A stretch of DNA of 9,373 bases from Hydrogenothermaceae bacterium (GTDB lineage: Bacteria > Aquificota > Aquificia > Aquificales > Hydrogenothermaceae): the NCBI GenBank assembly GCA_026985705.1, contig JALSPY010000196.1, forward strand, positions 1 through 9,373, read 5' to 3'. How positions within the stretch are numbered: the stretch's first letter is position 1; every line of letters begins with the position of its first letter. The position numbers were made by a program, and so were the translations under genes. The notes beneath the pieces were generated by a model that ran no database searches, had not been told where the DNA came from, and worked only from the letters and a program-made list of their open reading frames with translations. Shown here piece after piece: positions 6,768 through 9,373 of this stretch.

Positions 6768-7627
6768 ATATCAAAAGGATTTCTTAATTTCCCCAATACT
6801 TTTTTAGTTATTTTATTATTCCCATTGCATACATTATCTTTCTTTAACATTAAATACTGCTCCTTTGTTATAGGTGGATTTGGTAATAACTCAAAGATTG
6901 GTAAAAATGGAATAAAGAACCAGTTTGGAACTTGAATAACCTTTCTATTAATTCCTATATACTTTAAACTAAACTCAAATAGCTCTTTATATGAGACTAT
7001 TTTTTCTCCACATAAATTCCAAATTTTATTTTCAAAATCTTCAAAGACATTTTTAACGAAAATATCTCTTACATCGTATATATGTATTGGTTGAACTTTA
7101 CCTCTAGGTGCGAGGAAAAATGGAGATATTTTTGATAACTTTTTTAAATCTTCAAATAGTTTTTGACCTTTTCCAAGAATAATTGAAGGTCTAAAAATAG
7201 AATGATTTAAACCTGAATTGATTACAGTCTCTTCTGCTAAAGCCTTTGTTTTGTAATATCTACTTTCTGCATCAGTTGATACTCCTAAGGCTGACATTTG
7301 TAAAAATTTTGATACTTTGCTAGAAATAGCCCCTTCCACTAATCTTTTAGTATATTCATAATGGATTTTTTCAAAAGATATCCCTTTTCTTCTATTCTCT
7401 ATAAGAATACCTAATAGGTTTATAATAACATCTGGTCTTTCTTTTTTAACTAAATGTTCTAAATCTTCTTGAAAGTGAAGAAATTTTATATTTTTTTCAT
7501 TAAATAACTTTTTTGCTTTATTTATATTTCTAGTTGGAGCAACAATATATACTGTTTTTTCTCTTAGGAGTTTATTTACTATATATCTCCCAACAAAACC
7601 TGTCGCTCCAGTTATAAAAACTTTCAA
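6764..7627 (-). CDS. Atypical SDR NAD(P)-binding protein, NDUFA9-like / NAD-dependent epimerase family
   Basis: A 287-residue Rossmann-fold protein. Seen: MKVFITGATGFVGRYIV with the TGxxGxxG dinucleotide-binding motif (6-13); PDVIINLLGIL (65-75); MSALG with Ser112; Tyr124 and Lys128 as the YxxxK pair in RYYKTKALAEE; and FRPSIILG (145-152). The C-terminal half (QPIHIYDVRDIF, IWNLCGEKIVSYKEL) resembles the complex I-associated NDUFA9-like SDR subgroup. The substrate is unknown and a complex I role is not proven here. The start codon is TTG (7625-7627), chosen because strand beta-1 of the Rossmann fold begins there. AAAGG directly abuts it, too close to act as a normal Shine-Dalgarno, and the tatA stop lies only 3 bp upstream, so translation probably depends on coupling to tatA. 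Its stop codon overlaps that of the convergent AMMECR1 gene. Confidence 0.82.
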   Translation of the reverse strand: MKVFITGATGFVGRYIVNKLLREKTVYIVAPTRNINKAKKLFNEKNIKFLHFQEDLEHLVKKERPDVIINLLGILIENRRKGISFEKIHYEYTKRLVEGAISSKVSKFLQMSALGVSTDAESRYYKTKALAEETVINSGLNHSIFRPSIILGKGQKLFEDLKKLSKISPFFLAPRGKVQPIHIYDVRDIFVKNVFEDFENKIWNLCGEKIVSYKELFEFSLKYIGINRKVIQVPNWFFIPFLPIFELLPNPPITKEQYLMLKKDNVCNGNNKITKKVLGKLRNPFDI

Positions 7628-7630
7628 CCT

Positions 7631-7870
7631 TTAAGCAGTTGTTTTTTCTTTACTTCTTACCTCATCTTTTTTTATTGAAACTTCAGCTTCTATTTCCTTT
7701 GCATTTATAACCTTTTCCTCATCCTTTTTTTCGCCACTTAAAGCATCTTTAAAGCTCTTTATTCCTTCCCCTAATCCCTTTCCTATTTCAGGTAGCTTTT
7801 TAGCTCCAAATAACAAAACCAATATTCCAAAGATTAATAACAATTCTGGAATTCCTATACCACCAATCAT
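7631..7870 (-). CDS. tatA: Twin-arginine translocase subunit TatA/E
   Basis: A 79-residue TatA-type protein; TatA oligomerises to form the passage for folded proteins in the inner membrane. Seen: a short N-terminal membrane helix (about 7-22, IPELLLIFGILVLLFG), the conserved hinge FGAKKLPEIGKGLGEGIKSF (21-40) beginning the amphipathic helix, then a highly charged tail (about 45-79). The signature FGxxKLPExG is intact; length is typical. TatA, TatB and TatE are hard to separate, but the short helix and small size favour TatA/E. ATG start with GGAGG at 7878-7882, 7 bases upstream. No tatC in the window. It forms a two-gene unit with the downstream SDR gene, 3 bp apart. Its own promoter must lie in 7883-8001. 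Confidence 0.93.
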   Translation of the reverse strand: MIGGIGIPELLLIFGILVLLFGAKKLPEIGKGLGEGIKSFKDALSGEKKDEEKVINAKEIEAEVSIKKDEVRSKEKTTA

Positions 7871-7939
7871 ATTTATACCTCCGTAAAATCTGACACTTAA
7901 TAAAATATCACAATTTGAATTAAAAAAAACTGTTTAAAA

Positions 7940-7964
7940 TCTTAAAAATAAAGGTTTTTTAAGA
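7940..7964 (-). terminator. Weak candidate hairpin downstream of leuS beta
   Basis: Arms CTTAAAAA (7941-7948) and TTTTTAAG (7956-7963), extendable by one T-A pair, enclose a 7-base loop, about 40 bases past the leuS beta stop. On the minus strand the stem is followed, after some bases, by a run of eight T (complement of 7922-7929). Only one G-C pair is present, so the stem is very unstable, especially for a thermophile. It could be chance in AT-rich DNA. This gap (7871-8001) otherwise holds the tatA ribosome binding site and no gene. Confidence 0.2.
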
Positions 7965-8001
7965 AAAAATCTATAAAAATAAAGTTATAAAATTATCTAA
8001 T

Positions 8002-8865
8002 TTATTTAACAGCAATGGTAAATATTCTATTTTTAACATACTTAATATGTTTGATTTCTTTACCTTCTATCCATTTTTTAAACTGCTCTGAAGATAAAAC
8101 TAAGTTTTTAATATCCTCCTCAGTTGCATCTACAGGAACTTTTATCTTACCTCTAACTTTTCCATTTATCTGTATAGGAATTTCAACTGTATCTTCCTTT
8201 AATGCATCTTCATCAACTTCTGGGAATGGTTGGTTTATTGTATAACCTTCATTTCCTATTTCTTTCCAGAGGGTATCAGCTATAAATGGAGTAAATAAAG
8301 ATAGTAATAAAATTAGATTTTCTATAGCCTCTTTTAAGACCTTCTTATTATTCCCTTTGTAATTTCTTAATTCATTAACTAACTCCATTATTGAAGAAAT
8401 AGCAGTGTTAAACTGATAGTTTTTAGTAATATCTGTCTGGACTTTTTTTATAGTTTGGTGGAGTTTCCTTCTTAACTTTTTGTCCTCCTCCGATAAACTC
8501 TTAAAATCTTCTTTAGAGTAAGAGATATTTTTAATATCTTCAGCATAATTAATAACTAAATTCCAAACTCTATTTAAAAATCTGTTTGCTCCTTCAACCC
8601 CTGTTGTAGTCCATCTGAAATTTACTTCTGGTGGAGCAGCGAATAAAACATACAATCTGACTGTATCTGCTCCATACTTTTTTATCATCTCATCAGGGTC
8701 AACTGTGTTATGTTTAGACTTTGACATTTTATCTGATTTTCCGTATTTCTCTTCTAACTCCTCAAGAATTTCTAAAGGTAAATTTAGTTTTTCAAATAAA
8801 AGTTTTGCATTATCATTTACAGTTAAAAAGTTTTCCTCTAAAAACTCTTTTAGTTTTTTACTCAT
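8002..8865 (-). CDS. leuS: Leucyl-tRNA synthetase beta subunit (C-terminal half of a split LeuRS)
   Basis: A 287-residue chain matching only the C-terminal part of bacterial LeuRS. Seen: KSDKMSKSKHNTVDPDEMIKKYGADTVRLYVLF, with the KMSKS ATP-binding loop at 46-50 near the N-terminus; FRWTTTGVEGANRFLNRVW; the helical anticodon-binding domain (about 95-205, ending LLLSLFTPFIADTLWKEIG); and the C-terminal domain with IPIQINGKVRGKIKVPVDATEEDI and a final IFTIAVK. The HIGH motif, zinc domain and editing CP1 domain are absent. Length agrees with the Aquifex-type beta subunit (about 289 residues), which pairs with a separate alpha chain. This is not a broken gene: the frame upstream of the ATG closes at TAA 8908-8910 and the rest of the 135 bp gap is non-coding. 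The ribosome binding site is weak (AAAAGG about 13 bases upstream). The alpha gene is not in the window. Confidence 0.92.
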   Translation of the reverse strand: MSKKLKEFLEENFLTVNDNAKLLFEKLNLPLEILEELEEKYGKSDKMSKSKHNTVDPDEMIKKYGADTVRLYVLFAAPPEVNFRWTTTGVEGANRFLNRVWNLVINYAEDIKNISYSKEDFKSLSEEDKKLRRKLHQTIKKVQTDITKNYQFNTAISSIMELVNELRNYKGNNKKVLKEAIENLILLLSLFTPFIADTLWKEIGNEGYTINQPFPEVDEDALKEDTVEIPIQINGKVRGKIKVPVDATEEDIKNLVLSSEQFKKWIEGKEIKHIKYVKNRIFTIAVK

Positions 8866-8884
8866 TTTCTTACTATTACCTTTT

Positions 8885-8907
8885 AATTTAATTTTTACAA
8901 TTAAATT
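8885..8907. repeat. AT-only inverted repeat upstream of leuS beta
   Basis: Perfect 9-base arms AATTTAATT (8885-8893) and AATTAAATT (8899-8907) with a 5-base spacer, ending 19 bases before the leuS beta start codon. It could be a leader hairpin or protein-binding dyad, but the arms contain no G-C pair, so chance is a real possibility. The rest of the 8866-9000 gap holds only the ribosome binding site of the plus-strand gene. Confidence 0.25.
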
Positions 8908-9000
8908 TTAATCTAAATGTATATTTTTTCCTATATTGAAGTATATTTATCCTAACTTTAATTTTATAAATAGAATGATAAATTTTTAAGGAGTTTACTT

Positions 9001-9264
9001 ATGGGCAAAAAGTTAGCATTTGCAAACTTTATATTTTTAATGATTTTTGGTTTTACATTGGCTCACGAGTATAACTCCCATCATTACGAAGATGATGATC
9101 ATTACAAAGATCATGGAAAATATTATGATGACCGTTATAGAGAAAATGCAGAAGATAAATGTGATGAGGCTTATGAATGTTTAGATAAATGTCCTCCAGT
9201 ACTTTATAAAAATTGCCTTAAGAAATGTTTAGAGAAATATCCCTGTGATGAAATAAATCCTTAA
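9001..9264 (+). CDS. Small secreted His/Asp-rich, six-cysteine protein of unknown function
   Basis: Not recognised as a known family. The 87-residue product has a signal peptide (about 1-21, MGKK then a hydrophobic run, cleavage likely after TLA), so the mature protein of about 66 residues should be periplasmic or extracellular; no lipobox. Mature part one (22-53) is rich in His, Asp, Glu and Tyr, with His at 22, 27, 28, 34 and 38, suggesting metal binding. Part two (54-82) has Cys54, 60, 64, 72, 76 and 82, a mirror-symmetric C-x5-C-x3-C-x7-C-x3-C-x5-C array centred on PPVLYKN, as expected for a helical hairpin clamped by nested disulfides or a metal site. ATG start with a good ribosome binding site, AAGGAG at 8988-8993, 7 bases upstream. 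It stands alone: divergent from leuS beta and convergent on the aminotransferase 18 bp away. Signal peptide plus clean ribosome binding site make it a credible gene. Confidence 0.75.
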   Translation: MGKKLAFANFIFLMIFGFTLAHEYNSHHYEDDDHYKDHGKYYDDRYRENAEDKCDEAYECLDKCPPVLYKNCLKKCLEKYPCDEINP

Positions 9265-9282
9265 AAAAGAAAAAGGGGGAAA

Positions 9283-9373
9283 TCAAAGTTTTTGTAGTGC
9301 TTCCTTCATTCTATTCATTCCCTCCTTTAGATTTTCCATAGATGTTGCATAAGATAATCTGATATTTCCTTCT
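9283..9373 (-). CDS. Class I (aspartate-type) aminotransferase, C-terminal end only
   Basis: The window edge cuts this gene; the last 29 codons and TGA stop (9283-9285) are visible, with one extra base of the preceding codon at 9373. The translated end includes IRLSYATSMENLKEG and MKEALQKL. (V/I)RLSYATS-x-ENL near the C-terminus is the hallmark of PLP-dependent aminotransferases of the Thermus/Aquifex aspartate aminotransferase group, and its Arg corresponds to the residue binding the substrate alpha-carboxylate. The catalytic Lys and PLP site lie outside the window, so substrate specificity cannot be judged. It converges on the small secreted-protein gene with an 18 bp gap; no convincing terminator hairpin lies between them. 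Confidence 0.82.
   Translation of the reverse strand, partial: EGNIRLSYATSMENLKEGMNRMKEALQKL

Noticed and set aside
8002..8910. leuS beta as a truncated or frameshifted remnant of a one-chain LeuRS
   Set aside because: Length and start point match the known Aquifex-type beta subunit, all C-terminal domains are intact, and upstream DNA shows no LeuRS-like coding in any frame.
9259..9285. Possible bidirectional terminator between the secreted-protein gene and the aminotransferase
   Set aside because: The sequence is a purine run (A-rich with five G) without a proper stem; only a 4-base CCTT/AAGG pairing can be drawn.

Overview
The window is strongly AT-rich (by eye near 30% G+C), densely packed bacterial DNA. 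It looks like an Aquificota genome, plausibly Hydrogenothermaceae (for example a Sulfurihydrogenibium-like organism). The main reason is the 287-residue free-standing LeuRS beta subunit at 8002-8865: leucyl-tRNA synthetase split into separate alpha and beta chains is a known peculiarity of Aquifex and relatives. Skp and an Mla-type permease indicate a double-membrane cell. The phylum is a fairly safe inference; the genus is a guess from base composition.

Layout: (1) 52-5207, minus strand: a tight run read metG > dnaB > mlaE > skp (ompH-like), with gaps of 8, 12 and 21 bp, probably one transcript combining translation, replication and outer-membrane maintenance. dnaB carries an in-frame mini-intein of 157 residues without a homing endonuclease, in the conserved RESG/SIEQD motif. 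(2) 5337-6767, plus strand, divergent from metG: a two-gene unit of a MEMO-family and an AMMECR1-family protein, components B and A of the conserved 'AmmeMemoRadiSam' set; the radical SAM partner is not in the window. (3) 6764-7870, minus strand: tatA followed after 3 bp by a TTG-started NAD(P)-binding SDR of the NDUFA9-like type, which converges on the AMMECR1 gene with overlapping stop codons. (4) 8002-8865, minus strand: LeuRS beta, without its alpha partner nearby. (5) 9001-9264, plus strand: a small secreted protein with a His/Asp-rich half and six cysteines in mirror-symmetric spacing. (6) 9283-9373, minus strand: the last 29 codons of a class I aminotransferase, cut by the window edge.

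No stretch of 300 bases lacks a gene; the longest gaps (5208-5336, 7871-8001, 8866-9000) are about 130 bp each and hold ribosome binding sites, candidate promoters and AT-rich inverted repeats. No tRNA, rRNA, CRISPR, insertion sequence or attachment site was recognised. Most genes are conserved housekeeping functions. The points that merit attention are the DnaB mini-intein, the orphan LeuRS beta, the acidic DnaB tail, the AMMECR1/MEMO pair and the uncharacterised Cys-rich secreted protein. I see no clear sign of a new defence or mobile system.
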